This document shows positions 19,204 to 28,711 of a stretch of 64,000 nt of DNA, piece by piece. Source of the DNA: Gilliamella sp. WF3-4 (GTDB lineage: Bacteria > Pseudomonadota > Gammaproteobacteria > Enterobacterales > Orbaceae); the NCBI RefSeq assembly GCF_001690275.1, contig NZ_LZGW01000017.1, forward strand, positions 186,001 through 250,000. Reading direction: 5' to 3'. The notes beneath the pieces were generated by a model. It ran no database searches. It was not told the DNA's origin and saw nothing but the letters and a program-made list of their open reading frames with translations. Each line of letters begins with the position of its first letter. Positions within the stretch are counted from its first letter, which is position 1. Position numbers and translations under genes: made by a program.

Positions 19204-21543
19204 TTAATGTCTTGTAGATTTTTTTATGATTTTTGTATTTTTTACTGCTAATGGTGCAAATAAAAAGGCAGCAAAAATTCCACTTGTAAGCACTATACCA
19301 AAGCCTTTTATTGCATTTGTATGGCTAATAATTAGTAATCCGAAGGATAATAATGTAGTTAGTGCAGCCATTGTAACTGCTAATAAGGCGCTCTTAGTTT
19401 GGCTTTTAACGTTACCTAGAAAAAGACTATAATCAATTCCAATACCAATGACAAGAATGAGTGCTAACATTGAAAATAAATTTAATGGCTGATGAATTAT
19501 GCCATGTACAGATAATGCAACGCCAACTGATAGTAAAGTAGGGAGTGTGCTTTTTAATGCTGTAATCAAACCATATTTACGATTGTAAAAAATGAAACAC
19601 ACACAAATAATAATAATTGCACCAGCCATTAACTGGGATAAATAAACCCTATAATTGGTAAACATAGTATTAAATTCAGTATGGCGATCGAGCCAATAAA
19701 CGCCATCATCTACATGCGATAATGTACGGATATCATTTATACGCTTAATATTTCCAATTGGGATTAATGTTGCACTTTTTCCATTTGGTAGTGATAACCA
19801 CAATAAATTTTGACCCTGACTAATTTCGCTTTTTACCCACATTTCTGGTGTGATAAAGACGTTTGTGTTTTCAGTGCTAGGTAATCTAATATTAATTCCC
19901 ATTTGTTGTAGAGAAGAGACAATTTCTGGCATATATTTCTCTACCAAAGCAACATTATGTTGCTGTTGTTTTATTGAGGGGAGGTTAATCGATTGGTATT
20001 GTTGAAAAACACCTTTTTGTTTTGCTTGTTCTAATTTAGGTAAGAATGATTCAAGGCGTTGTAATGTTTGTTCTGCTGTATCACCAAATACGATAAACCA
20101 CTTTTGATCTGAAGATTGATGTGTAATATTTATTATATCTTGCTCTTCTTTCTGGAGATCGATAGGTAAAGCTTGTAGTTTGCTGATATCATCATCAATT
20201 TTTAGATTATAGGCACCATAGCCAATAAATACTATAGCTAGCAATACTGTTATCCATTGCACATTTTTATTTTCCCACGGCTTAAGCCAAAAGGTGAAGA
20301 AGCTAGCCCCGACGTTTTCACGGACAGGAAGTTTTTTTATTAAAAAAGGGTACCAACACGTGACAGTTAAAAAAGCACCAAGTAAACCAAATACAGCAAA
20401 AATAGATAGTTGTTTTAATCCAGGGAATGGTGCAATTAACAAAATCAGGTAGGCAATAAAGCTAGTGCACAATGCTATAGCTAAGGTAGATATTAATTTT
20501 TTTAAACTATCATAGGAAGATTCATGGTTGCCATGAAGTAATCGTTCTGTTAAATAGTGTAAGGAATAATCAATAGTTATTCCAATAACACTCGTGCTCA
20601 TGACTAATGTCATTACATGAATTTCACCAAATATCATCAATACCGCGGCTAGTCCGCAAATAATACCAATTAAAATTGATAGTAATGAAAGAAGAATAGG
20701 CGTGACTGAACGAAATATTGCAATAATTAATATGATAATACCGATAATAGAAAGGCCACTAATTGTTGAAATATCTTTTTTAGCTTCAATACTTGCATTA
20801 TCACTATAAAAAATTACCCCTCTTTTTAATATTTCTGTGCCAGGATAATTTTTTTGTAATTGTTGAGCTAATGCCTCCAACTCTGTAACAATTTGATGTG
20901 ATTTATTTATATCGAATGAAGATCCTTTCAGCTGTGCGTGAATCATGTACCACACATTACCTTGTTTATCTTGACCTGTTAACCAATTATTTTTAATGGT
21001 TAGATTGCCTGTATTACTAAGCTGGCTTAATTGTGAGGCGCGGGTAAGTAATAATGGATCTTTATTTAATTCTGTTGCGCTAATACCGCTAAATGGCGAA
21101 TATATTTGACTTTGAATCCAAGCAAATTGTTTATGTGTTTCTAGCCTTTTAATCGTTTTTTTATCCATTAACTGATAACGATATTTGTAAGCAAACTTTC
21201 CCCAATTTTGTTGAAATTGTTCATCAAAATATCCATTAATTTGACTAAAAATAGGGTGCTTTTTTAATTGTTGATACCACCATTTAATCGGTTCTAAATT
21301 ATCGGGATTAGCAGGTTTTATTAGCCAAACAAGTTGTTTATCAAGCCTATCTTGAAAACCATTAATGAGTTCAGTTGGTACGTGGTTCGCCTGCTCTTTT
21401 GGCAGTAAAGATAAAATGCTACTATTAATTCTACTGTTTGAAATAAGATAGCCGACAGAAAAGAGCAGACAGATAACAGTAATTCCCCATAGAATGGCAA
21501 TCTGTTTAAGTCTTTTTATATTATTTGAATAGTAATTGTTCAT
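19204..21543 (-). CDS. apeM: MMPL/RND-type exporter of the aryl polyene locus, ApeM
   Basis: 779 aa inner-membrane protein of MMPL type: one membrane segment near residue 20, a large periplasmic loop, a block of five or more segments (about 250-400), a second periplasmic domain, and a final block (about 620-770) containing LALILVIGIGIDYSLF. The matching first-half motif is VIGITIDYSLHYLTE. Expected to move the lipid-linked pigment out of the inner membrane. Overlaps apeL by 23 bases. Confidence 0.88.
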   Translation of the reverse strand: MNNYYSNNIKRLKQIAILWGITVICLLFSVGYLISNSRINSSILSLLPKEQANHVPTELINGFQDRLDKQLVWLIKPANPDNLEPIKWWYQQLKKHPIFSQINGYFDEQFQQNWGKFAYKYRYQLMDKKTIKRLETHKQFAWIQSQIYSPFSGISATELNKDPLLLTRASQLSQLSNTGNLTIKNNWLTGQDKQGNVWYMIHAQLKGSSFDINKSHQIVTELEALAQQLQKNYPGTEILKRGVIFYSDNASIEAKKDISTISGLSIIGIIILIIAIFRSVTPILLSLLSILIGIICGLAAVLMIFGEIHVMTLVMSTSVIGITIDYSLHYLTERLLHGNHESSYDSLKKLISTLAIALCTSFIAYLILLIAPFPGLKQLSIFAVFGLLGAFLTVTCWYPFLIKKLPVRENVGASFFTFWLKPWENKNVQWITVLLAIVFIGYGAYNLKIDDDISKLQALPIDLQKEEQDIINITHQSSDQKWFIVFGDTAEQTLQRLESFLPKLEQAKQKGVFQQYQSINLPSIKQQQHNVALVEKYMPEIVSSLQQMGINIRLPSTENTNVFITPEMWVKSEISQGQNLLWLSLPNGKSATLIPIGNIKRINDIRTLSHVDDGVYWLDRHTEFNTMFTNYRVYLSQLMAGAIIIICVCFIFYNRKYGLITALKSTLPTLLSVGVALSVHGIIHQPLNLFSMLALILVIGIGIDYSLFLGNVKSQTKSALLAVTMAALTTLLSFGLLIISHTNAIKGFGIVLTSGIFAAFLFAPLAVKNTKIIKKSTRH

Positions 21544-22126
21544 GTTGTGTTAATGGTGATGTTTTGTGATTTATAAATGCAATTACAGTTTTATCATTTT
21601 GCTTATCATCTATGGTGATAGTTTGTAGGTATATGTTGCCATTTAATATAATTTGTTTAAAAATTTTGTTTAATGGTGCAATTTTAGGAGAAAGTGTCAG
21701 TGTCCATTGTTGATTTTGTTCTGACAGTGTTATTTCAAAATTATTTTCCAGCATTTGTTTATCCGCAGTAAAGATTGCGGTTAATAAGTGATTAAATTGA
21801 AACAATTGGGGTTGGCTTTCAGCTGTAATAATTTGAGATTGTTGCCCCTCAATGCTTTGTTCCATTCTTGTTTGATTCATTTTTAGTGTCATAGTAAATG
21901 GAGTTTGTTGTTGCCACCATAACCCTAAATCTTTTGAAATAATCATTTTACCGCTTGAGTGTAGTGGTGCTGTAAGCCCATTTATGTAACGATCTTGTGT
22001 AAAGTTAGCACGAACAGTTTTATGTTTACTGAATTGTTGTTGCAAATCTTCTAATGTAACGGCGTAAGTTAATGTGGAAAAACACATAACTAATAGTGTA
22101 ATGACAGCGGATAAGTATTTTTTCAT
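21521..22126 (-). CDS. apeL: LolA-like periplasmic carrier ApeL
   Basis: 201 aa with a signal peptide (cleavage likely after YA at 22), then a LolA-type domain: LEDLQQQFSKHKTVRANFTQ and GLWWQQQTPF. LolA proteins carry lipidated cargo across the periplasm, so it is a candidate carrier for the aryl polyene lipid. Starts two bases after apeK. Confidence 0.85.
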   Translation of the reverse strand: MKKYLSAVITLLVMCFSTLTYAVTLEDLQQQFSKHKTVRANFTQDRYINGLTAPLHSSGKMIISKDLGLWWQQQTPFTMTLKMNQTRMEQSIEGQQSQIITAESQPQLFQFNHLLTAIFTADKQMLENNFEITLSEQNQQWTLTLSPKIAPLNKIFKQIILNGNIYLQTITIDDKQNDKTVIAFINHKTSPLTQHEQLLFK

Positions 22127-22128
22127 AT

Positions 22129-22545
22129 TTATAACCCAAAATGTTTTAAGAAAATTGAGGGAGTAACAAAGCTCATTTCTTGTGTTGTTGCCGAAACTGC
22201 TACTTGAATTGTGTAGCCAGATGTGGTTTTTTTTCCTGTTAAACTATCTATGATTGTGTAATTTATCTTTATACGGTGCTCGTATTCTTTTAAAGTTGCA
22301 GTAATTTGCAATGCTTGTTCAGCAATTGTGGGGGCAATATATTTCACTCGAGCATCTACAATAGGCCATAGATAACCAGATTCTATCATCTGCTTATATC
22401 CATAATTGAATTTTTTGAATAAAGCCTCTCTGGCCTTTTCAAAAAATTTTAAATAGTTACCATGCCAAACCACGCCCATTGCATCTGTATCATGGAATGA
22501 AGTGGTATATTCAATGGTTGAGCTATATTTATCATTATTTTTCAT
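22129..22545 (-). CDS. apeK: acyl thioesterase ApeK
   Basis: 138 aa single hotdog domain of the 4-hydroxybenzoyl-CoA thioesterase/YbgC type. The catalytic aspartate is D21 in HDTDAMGVVWHGNYL. The family hydrolyses acyl-ACP or acyl-CoA thioesters, here perhaps for release or proofreading of the polyene chain. Overlaps the end of apeJ by 11 bases. Confidence 0.88.
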   Translation of the reverse strand: MKNNDKYSSTIEYTTSFHDTDAMGVVWHGNYLKFFEKAREALFKKFNYGYKQMIESGYLWPIVDARVKYIAPTIAEQALQITATLKEYEHRIKINYTIIDSLTGKKTTSGYTIQVAVSATTQEMSFVTPSIFLKHFGL

Positions 22546-24283
22546 GTTTATTTATGTCTTTGGTTGAGTTATTTCGTGTTGGTGGGTTAAATTTCCAGAA
22601 ATCATAAAAATTAAACCAATCCAATGGCGAAATAAGGCAGTAATGCTCCAATCTTTTTGCATAATCTTGTATTATTTTATTTAATTCATCTTGACGATTT
22701 TGTCTTGGTAGCTGAATTTTATCGGCAAAATGTTCAAAATAGACTTGAAAGCGCCCATTAGGTTTTAATCCCCAAATTAAATACACAGGAACTCCTAAAG
22801 CTGAAGATAAAACAAAAGGTCCTTTAGGAAAAGGCGCTGGCGCTCCTAAAAAATTGGCCCAGCAAATCGAATTATCAGATATTCTATGATATGGGTTACT
22901 TGAAGTTCGATCGCCAACAATCGCAACCCATTCGCCATTATCTAATTTTTCTTTGAGTAGAATTGCAGTATCCGGCCCTAATGTATCTATTTGAATCAAA
23001 TTAATTGTAGATGCTTGATTGGCCTCTTCTAAAACTTGCTGAAAACGCATAGCGTGTTTTGTAAAAACAAGCGCATTAATTTTGATATTATATGATAGCT
23101 CAGCAAGTGCTCGACATACTTCTATATCACCAAGGTGCGAACAAATCAAAATAATGCCACGTTTATCAGACATAATATCTAAGCATTCCTGATTGTTAGG
23201 AAAATAGAGTTGATCAAGTTTAATATCGCCTTGCCAACTGGCTATTTTGTCAAGAAGAGATTCTCCAAATCGTTGAAAATGATGAAAAGTTGTTAGCCAT
23301 TTTTTTTCGATATAAGGGATATTTTCATAGTCATTCTTTATTCTTTCTAAATAGGCTCTAGATGCTTGTCGTTGTGTTTTACCTGTTAGCCAAAAATAGG
23401 TGATAACTGGAAACATGATTAATTTCGTACATTTTCTCCCAAAAATTCGATAAAATTTTAAAATGAACTTAATGCCAAATAGCCCTTTTCTTTCAGGTGT
23501 TTGTGACCAATGTCTTTGATCTTTTGTTTTCTGCTTATTTCTTTTTAATAGCGAAGGTATCTGTGGGATCATTTCAAAAAATAGTCGAGTATGCATCCAA
23601 GATATCCGTACATTGTCTTTAAATGCGTTGAAATGTGATACGCCATCTTTAGGGTAAGTGACATGTGTTGGTATGAAAATTGATGGGGTACCTTGCCAGT
23701 ATAATCTAACCATGATATCTGTATCGAAATCCATCCTTTTGCCTATCTTAAACTGCTTTATAAGGCTAACGGTTTGTTTTATTGGGTATACGCGGAATCC
23801 ACACATGCTATCTTTGATGGTAAATGATAAGGTTTCAACCCATACCCAAAAATGTGTTATATATCTAGCTATTAATCGATGCTTAGGGACTGAATTATCA
23901 TAAACTGGATAGCCTGATATTAACGCATCGGGATTAAGTTCTGACTTTTCTATTAGTAGTTCAATAAATTGGCTATCATGCTGACCATCTGCATCAATTT
24001 GTATTGCATGAGTGAAACCTTGATTAAATGCGTATTCAAGGCCAGTCATAACCGCTGCACCTTTTCCTTGATTAGTTGCTAACTGTAATAACGTTATCCA
24101 AGGGTATAATGCTGAAAGTTGTTTCAGCTTAAATGCTGCATCTGAAGAGCTTCCATCATCAATTAAAATGCATGTTAACTGATAAGGTTCAATATTTTTC
24201 AGAACGGTAGGTAAAGCTTCACTGTGGTTATAACAAGGTATAATAAAACAATAGTTAGTTAAAGGTAATTGTTTTAATGACAT
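22535..24283 (-). CDS. apeJ: glycosyltransferase-acyltransferase fusion ApeJ
   Basis: 582 aa with two domains. Residues 8-240 form a GT2 glycosyltransferase (FIIPCYNHSEALP, LIDDGSSSDAA, and D97/D99 in DADGQHD). Residues about 270-560 are an LpxL/HtrB-type acyltransferase with the H-x4-D/E motif in SHLGDIEV and a later GDRTSSNP. The fusion is usual in APE loci and is thought to build the lipid/sugar anchor. Overlaps apeI by ten bases. Confidence 0.9.
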   Translation of the reverse strand: MSLKQLPLTNYCFIIPCYNHSEALPTVLKNIEPYQLTCILIDDGSSSDAAFKLKQLSALYPWITLLQLATNQGKGAAVMTGLEYAFNQGFTHAIQIDADGQHDSQFIELLIEKSELNPDALISGYPVYDNSVPKHRLIARYITHFWVWVETLSFTIKDSMCGFRVYPIKQTVSLIKQFKIGKRMDFDTDIMVRLYWQGTPSIFIPTHVTYPKDGVSHFNAFKDNVRISWMHTRLFFEMIPQIPSLLKRNKQKTKDQRHWSQTPERKGLFGIKFILKFYRIFGRKCTKLIMFPVITYFWLTGKTQRQASRAYLERIKNDYENIPYIEKKWLTTFHHFQRFGESLLDKIASWQGDIKLDQLYFPNNQECLDIMSDKRGIILICSHLGDIEVCRALAELSYNIKINALVFTKHAMRFQQVLEEANQASTINLIQIDTLGPDTAILLKEKLDNGEWVAIVGDRTSSNPYHRISDNSICWANFLGAPAPFPKGPFVLSSALGVPVYLIWGLKPNGRFQVYFEHFADKIQLPRQNRQDELNKIIQDYAKRLEHYCLISPLDWFNFYDFWKFNPPTRNNSTKDINKHEK

Positions 24284-24636
24284 AACGTGAGCTTTCCTGT
24301 GCTTGCTATTTTATTGCTGTTGTTTTTTGTTATAAATGTATAGGTAAATTCTAATTTTTTTATGCTTTCATGCCATGTTAGGCGTAACATCAAACGATCT
24401 TTCGGAATAATTGGGCATTGAAATTTAATTACATCAACAGACCGTAAGTTCAGTGATTTATCAAAATATTTCTTTGTGTAATGAATTACCCAGTTAAGTT
24501 GAGCCACTCCTGGTAACAAAGGTTGGGATTTGAAATGACCTTCAAACCAAAATAGATCAGGAGAGATAGTTAGTTCAATATCAACCGAGGTTTTGCTAAT
24601 ATTGATTGTCTTTTCTTTTACAAACTTTTTATCCAT
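24274..24636 (-). CDS. apeI: aryl polyene dehydratase ApeI
   Basis: Small FabA/FabZ-like hotdog protein. GHFKSQPLLPGVAQLNWVIH carries the catalytic histidine near residue 34 of this start. I prefer ATG 24636 (120 aa), which overlaps the apeH stop by eight bases, over the TTG at 24654 (126 aa). Supplies the dehydration step with ApeP. Confidence 0.88.
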   Translation of the reverse strand: MDKKFVKEKTINISKTSVDIELTISPDLFWFEGHFKSQPLLPGVAQLNWVIHYTKKYFDKSLNLRSVDVIKFQCPIIPKDRLMLRLTWHESIKKLEFTYTFITKNNSNKIASTGKLTLCH

Positions 24637-26011
24637 TGCTTTTTTGAGCGTCAAATAATTTTTTTAAATCAATATAAGCGCTTTTCCCTTGAGTGTTTTT
24701 TGGCAAAGATTCAACAAATCGCCATTTTTTAGGTATTTCGATCAATGATAATTCATCTTTTAACAAAAGTCGAAAATATTGTATTAATTCGAAATGGTTA
24801 TATTGTTGTAATATTTTTTTGTATGGATGAGATAGTACAATAATTGCTCCAAGTATAGTGCGATTATTTTGTTCTAGTGGAATAACAATATTTTCGGCTA
24901 CTTCATTAAGTTGATTAAGTTGTTTCTCAATAAATGTCAAAGATACTCTATTTTCAGATATTTTTACAATCTTATCTATTCGCCCGTTTAGGTAGAAAAA
25001 GTTTTCATCTATTTTCTTGATCTCATCACTTAATGGTTCTGGTTGCGTTAATAAAGGCGAAATTAATAAAGGTTGTTTTGAGTTTTGATGTTGTATCCGT
25101 ATTGATGAAAACAATTGCCAAGGCATATTACCTTGGGTTTGTTGTCGGGTTGCAATAACGCCTGTTTCGCTTGAACCATATACTTCATTGGGTAATACGC
25201 CATAACTTTTTTTACATAATAAGGCATTTTCATAAGCAAGTTTACCACCCGATGAAACTACTTTATCGCAATTTATTGTAGGTAATTTATCATCTAAATT
25301 CTTGATAATTGATGGTGTTGTAATATAGATAATTCGATTGTGATAATAAGTGGCTAGCTGCTCTTGATAAAGTACTGGTTCACAAACAAATGGAATTCTA
25401 CAACTCAGTGGTAACATTATTTTAAATGTTAAACCATACATATGTTCATGAGAAACAGATGCAATAAATAGATTGTTTTTAAATTTTCCCCAGTTAGATT
25501 CAATGATATGAATCTCTAATTCGAGTTGAGAAATTGACTTCTCAATGGGTTTGGGGAGTCCTGTCGATCCGGAAGTAAATAGTGTTAATGTCTGGTGTTT
25601 AAAACCAGAGGCGATTAATCGATGTTCTGAAATTATATCATTTTCTTCAATTTTATTTATGTTAACAATTTGTTTATTTGGGTAATGTTGATTTGAAAAT
25701 TGAATATCATCGACTAATAGCGCGTCGTAGTGTTGATTCATTTCTTTTAATTGAGGATTTACTAAAATAGGTTGTTTACCCGAGTAAAGAAGCGCTAATA
25801 ATCCAGCAACAAAATTAAAACTATCTTGCATGTATAAAGCCCAAAACTTCTTGGGTGTATTATTTAATGCATGAGTGATGTTTAAAACTTGTTTTTTTAA
25901 TTCGCCTACGGTCAATGGTTGGTTATTTCTAAATGCTACAATTTCATGTTTTGGTCTTAATAGTTGTTTTGATAGCGAAATTAATGTTGTACTTTCTGAC
26001 GTATTAACCAT
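24629..26011 (-). CDS. apeH: aryl acid:ACP ligase ApeH
   Basis: 460 aa adenylate-forming enzyme. The AMP/phosphate loop TSGSTGLPK is at 146-154 and VYGSSETG is the A5 motif. In studied APE pathways it activates 4-hydroxybenzoate and loads it on the ACP. The locus has no ammonia lyase for making the aryl acid, so the substrate probably comes from chorismate metabolism elsewhere (inference). A very strong GGGGGGAGA lies just before the ATG, which sits 31 bases inside apeG. Confidence 0.9.
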   Translation of the reverse strand: MVNTSESTTLISLSKQLLRPKHEIVAFRNNQPLTVGELKKQVLNITHALNNTPKKFWALYMQDSFNFVAGLLALLYSGKQPILVNPQLKEMNQHYDALLVDDIQFSNQHYPNKQIVNINKIEENDIISEHRLIASGFKHQTLTLFTSGSTGLPKPIEKSISQLELEIHIIESNWGKFKNNLFIASVSHEHMYGLTFKIMLPLSCRIPFVCEPVLYQEQLATYYHNRIIYITTPSIIKNLDDKLPTINCDKVVSSGGKLAYENALLCKKSYGVLPNEVYGSSETGVIATRQQTQGNMPWQLFSSIRIQHQNSKQPLLISPLLTQPEPLSDEIKKIDENFFYLNGRIDKIVKISENRVSLTFIEKQLNQLNEVAENIVIPLEQNNRTILGAIIVLSHPYKKILQQYNHFELIQYFRLLLKDELSLIEIPKKWRFVESLPKNTQGKSAYIDLKKLFDAQKSNG

Positions 26012-26550
26012 TCTCCCCCCATAAAGGCGCCAATCAAAATATAGCTAATTAAGCCGTTATAAATAGTCCACCAATACGTATTATTTAGTAGGCAAGTTAT
26101 TAAAGCTATTGTTCCATTAAAAATAAAAAAACAACACCAACACCATGTTACTTTTCGAGTATACCAAATAGCATTTTCAGGTAAATTTTGGTGTTTTAAT
26201 CTGGCAAATTTCTCTATTATCGTTTGTGGTTGATATAATGAGTAGCTAAAAACAATAAAAAAAATGACATTAACTAATACAGGATAAAAAAGGAGCATTT
26301 GGTATTTAGCGCACAACCAACTTATTAGCACCAAACATAAACCTACACACGCAACAAGCTTCGCTATCCAACGCATATTAGAAAATAGCTTGGGTAAAGT
26401 TATTAGTCGTAAAATAAATGAAATAGCTAAATAAAAAATAGCTAAATTAACCCAGTTGTAGCGTAAAGATAAGTAAATAATAAAAGGATAACCGACAAAT
26501 AAGATATTTGTCACAATATTTATTATTAACTTAGCTTTACTTCTATTCAT
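25981..26550 (-). CDS. apeG: aryl polyene cluster membrane protein ApeG (COG4648-like)
   Basis: 189 aa with five or six hydrophobic segments and no catalytic motif that I can see. Identified by position between the ACPs and the ligase, where APE loci carry a small COG4648-type integral membrane protein. Its ATG overlaps the apeF stop (TAATG) and its end overlaps apeH. Function unknown. Confidence 0.8.
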   Translation of the reverse strand: MNRSKAKLIINIVTNILFVGYPFIIYLSLRYNWVNLAIFYLAISFILRLITLPKLFSNMRWIAKLVACVGLCLVLISWLCAKYQMLLFYPVLVNVIFFIVFSYSLYQPQTIIEKFARLKHQNLPENAIWYTRKVTWCWCCFFIFNGTIALITCLLNNTYWWTIYNGLISYILIGAFMGGEWLIRQKVQH

Positions 26551-26798
26551 TATTTAGTATTAACTAAATTATTAATAGCTTCAACAACATCTTGTACTGT
26601 TCTGACAGATTTAAATGTTTCGGGATCCACTTTTTTGCCAATCTTTTTTTGAAGATGTACAACTAAATCAACAGCATCAATACTATCGAGATCTAATTCT
26701 TCAAAGAGTTTAGATTCAGGTTTAATATCTTCAGCTGGCAGTTCAAAAAGCTGTACTAGTGCGGATTGAATTTGCTCAAAAATTTGTTGCTTTTCCAT
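26550..26798 (-). CDS. apeF: acyl carrier protein ApeF
   Basis: 82 aa acyl carrier protein. The 4'-phosphopantetheine attachment site is S39 in ELDLDSIDAVDL. Second of two ACPs in tandem; twelve bases separate it from apeE. Confidence 0.92.
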   Translation of the reverse strand: MEKQQIFEQIQSALVQLFELPAEDIKPESKLFEELDLDSIDAVDLVVHLQKKIGKKVDPETFKSVRTVQDVVEAINNLVNTK

Positions 26799-26810
26799 GC
26801 TATAATTCTC

Positions 26811-27068
26811 CTATGATTTTTGTGATGAAATAAAATTGGCTAATGATTGAATTGAGCTAAATGCTTTTTTCGTTTCTTCATTTTCAGCTGAGAGCACAAT
26901 TCCATATTTATTTTTAATAGCAAGTCCAAGTTCTAACGCATCAATTGAATCTAGCCCTAATCCTTCACCAAATAATGGTGCCGTAGAGTCAATATCATCA
27001 GGCGTGATAGCTTCCAAATTAAGTACATCAATGATGAGCGTCTTAATTTCATTATGTAAATTTTCCAT
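26811..27068 (-). CDS. apeE: acyl carrier protein ApeE
   Basis: 85 aa acyl carrier protein with phosphopantetheine serine S41 in GLGLDSIDALEL. Its acidic profile is more diverged from FabD-pathway ACP than ApeF. AAGGAAAA precedes the start. Both ACPs are a hallmark of the APE type II PKS. Confidence 0.92.
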   Translation of the reverse strand: MENLHNEIKTLIIDVLNLEAITPDDIDSTAPLFGEGLGLDSIDALELGLAIKNKYGIVLSAENEETKKAFSSIQSLANFISSQKS

Positions 27069-27094
27069 TAGTTTTCCTTTTTATCGAAGCAATA

Positions 27095-27889
27095 TTAATT
27101 TGTTGCCGTTTCAGTCAGTACTGAAGTTAAATATCTTGTTAATTTTCTTGCCGCCACAGTAGTGTTGGGGCTGGCAAAATCAGTAATTGAAATTTTTTCT
27201 CCAATAGTGATATTAAAGCAAGCTTTTTTTGCTGGTATATTATACCATTTTTGCTGCTTAATAAGACAAGGTGGAGTGCATTTTATATGAACGATACGAA
27301 TATCAACTTGACAACGCAATGCTATATTAGCAGCACCTCGTTGTAATTTAATTGGTTTATTAGGTACACTTCTAGTACCTTCAGGGAATATCAATATTCG
27401 TCCTTCGTTAGCTAATATTTGTTTGCACTGCGGTAATATTTTTTCTGATTCAGCATTTAAAATGTATCCTGCAGTTTTTATTATACGGCTGATAAAAATG
27501 TTGTTAAGTAGCTCACCTTTAACTATACAATCACAACGAGGCATAACCGATACTAGCAATACAACATCAAGCAAAGAAGGATGGTTGGCTACAATTAAAC
27601 AGCTTTTGTCTTGTTTTAATTTTTCAAGTCCATCAAATTGATAATGGATGACCCCTAGTGATTTCATTATCCAAACAAAAGCTTTAAAACTAAGACAAAT
27701 ACTTCTTTGCGCAATAATACTTCGTTGATATTTGTTCCAAACAAATAATCTTAACAAAGTAAACCATAATAGTGAAATTATGAAAAGACCAAAAAAACCG
27801 AATAGCGTAAATCCCAGAGCAGTAATTAATAAGCGCCAATACTGATTTAGACTGTAAGTATTTTTTTTTGTTAATAATTTAGTGTCCAT
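27095..27889 (-). CDS. apeD: 1-acyl-glycerol-3-phosphate acyltransferase-like ApeD
   Basis: About 264 aa PlsC-type acyltransferase. N-terminal hydrophobic anchor (20-50), catalytic H-x4-D in NHPSLLD (near 103-108 from this start), and FPEGTRS as the acceptor-phosphate motif. I prefer ATG 27889, eight codons' worth of overlap with apeC remaining; a TTG two codons upstream is possible. Likely attaches the polyene or a fatty acid to the glycerolipid anchor. Confidence 0.88.
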   Translation of the reverse strand: MDTKLLTKKNTYSLNQYWRLLITALGFTLFGFFGLFIISLLWFTLLRLFVWNKYQRSIIAQRSICLSFKAFVWIMKSLGVIHYQFDGLEKLKQDKSCLIVANHPSLLDVVLLVSVMPRCDCIVKGELLNNIFISRIIKTAGYILNAESEKILPQCKQILANEGRILIFPEGTRSVPNKPIKLQRGAANIALRCQVDIRIVHIKCTPPCLIKQQKWYNIPAKKACFNITIGEKISITDFASPNTTVAARKLTRYLTSVLTETATN

Positions 27890-28590
27890 TGCCAATCTTG
27901 AGCGTTTCCTTGTACTATAAATTGTTTATGTTTATTTAAGTAAGCGTGTAAAAAAGCGATAGATTGGGGATACTCTGAGTGATAAACTTCAGAAGTTTTT
28001 TCAATGCTTTGACAATTGATTTCGCTACCAGTTGTTAATACGTACCCAACAGCATAAATTGGCAGTAACTGTTTGATATCAGTCTGGTACGGTTCAGGGA
28101 TGATACCATCAAAATCAATTAATAATACTTTTTTCTTCCCCTGATTTAATACAGGTAAGGCTTCAATTAAACCCTGTTGAAAGCTATCACTATGCGCCGA
28201 TAACGAAGTGATAGGAATTGTTTGATTCGCAATAATTGTCAGTAATCCAGCTGTTGTATTGTGAACAGATAGGGCAAAATCAGTAGGAGAAATATCTCTG
28301 TTCTGGCTAAGTGCAGATAATATTTTATACGTTTTTTCTAATTCACCATGGCGACTAGTAAAAATGGCTAAATTAAAACTGCCATCATTTACAAGCTCAA
28401 GTCCAACTTCAACCGCTAAACGTGATGAACTGCTCATACGGCGGGCTTGCATCATAGGAAGTCTATTTGACTTAGGTATTGGTAAACTCCAATCATGCTG
28501 ATTTTTTTGTGACCATAAGAGCCAATCATCTTTATTAGATAATCCCGCAGATAAGGCAAACCAATTTTCAATAGAAAAAGAAAAATTCAT
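27871..28590 (-). CDS. apeC: ketosynthase-like chain length factor ApeC
   Basis: 239 aa, similar to the N-terminal half of beta-ketoacyl synthases only (Ketoacyl-synt_2 type). The usual TACSS cysteine is absent: the equivalent region reads SVHNTTAGLLTI and SLSAHSDSFQQGL. It therefore fits a chain-length-factor partner for ApeO, as published for APE enzymes. First gene of the sixteen-gene leftward operon, with only a weak ribosome site. Confidence 0.85.
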   Translation of the reverse strand: MNFSFSIENWFALSAGLSNKDDWLLWSQKNQHDWSLPIPKSNRLPMMQARRMSSSSRLAVEVGLELVNDGSFNLAIFTSRHGELEKTYKILSALSQNRDISPTDFALSVHNTTAGLLTIIANQTIPITSLSAHSDSFQQGLIEALPVLNQGKKKVLLIDFDGIIPEPYQTDIKQLLPIYAVGYVLTTGSEINCQSIEKTSEVYHSEYPQSIAFLHAYLNKHKQFIVQGNAQDWQWTLNY

Positions 28591-28649
28591 TTTGTTAATA
28601 ATTTTTAATTAGTTCTTTACTTAACAATATTTTATAATATTATTTGTAA

Positions 28650-28667
28650 CAAATTTACATAAATTTG
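28650..28667. promoter_or_regulatory. 8-2-8 dyad, candidate operator in the divergent ape promoter
   Basis: CAAATTTA-CA-TAAATTTG is a perfect inverted repeat near the middle of the 121-bp region between apeC and apeB. Position and symmetry suit a dimeric regulator, but an AT-rich dyad of this length can arise by chance and no regulator gene is adjacent. Confidence 0.4.
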
Positions 28668-28680
28668 CAATATATTGATA
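28668..28680 (-). promoter_or_regulatory. consensus IHF binding site in the divergent ape promoter
   Basis: On the minus strand TATCAATATATTG fits WATCAANNNNTTR at every defined position and abuts the dyad at 28650-28667. By base composition one would expect roughly 0.02 such matches in a 121-bp region, so placement is suggestive. IHF bending between divergent ape promoters is an inference. Confidence 0.45.
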
Positions 28681-28711
28681 CAATACATTAAATTAAAAAA
28701 AAGGCAAGAGA

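Noticed and set aside
24629-24654. Frameshift between apeH and apeI.
   Set aside because: The overlap is normal operon packing; both proteins are full length with complete motifs.
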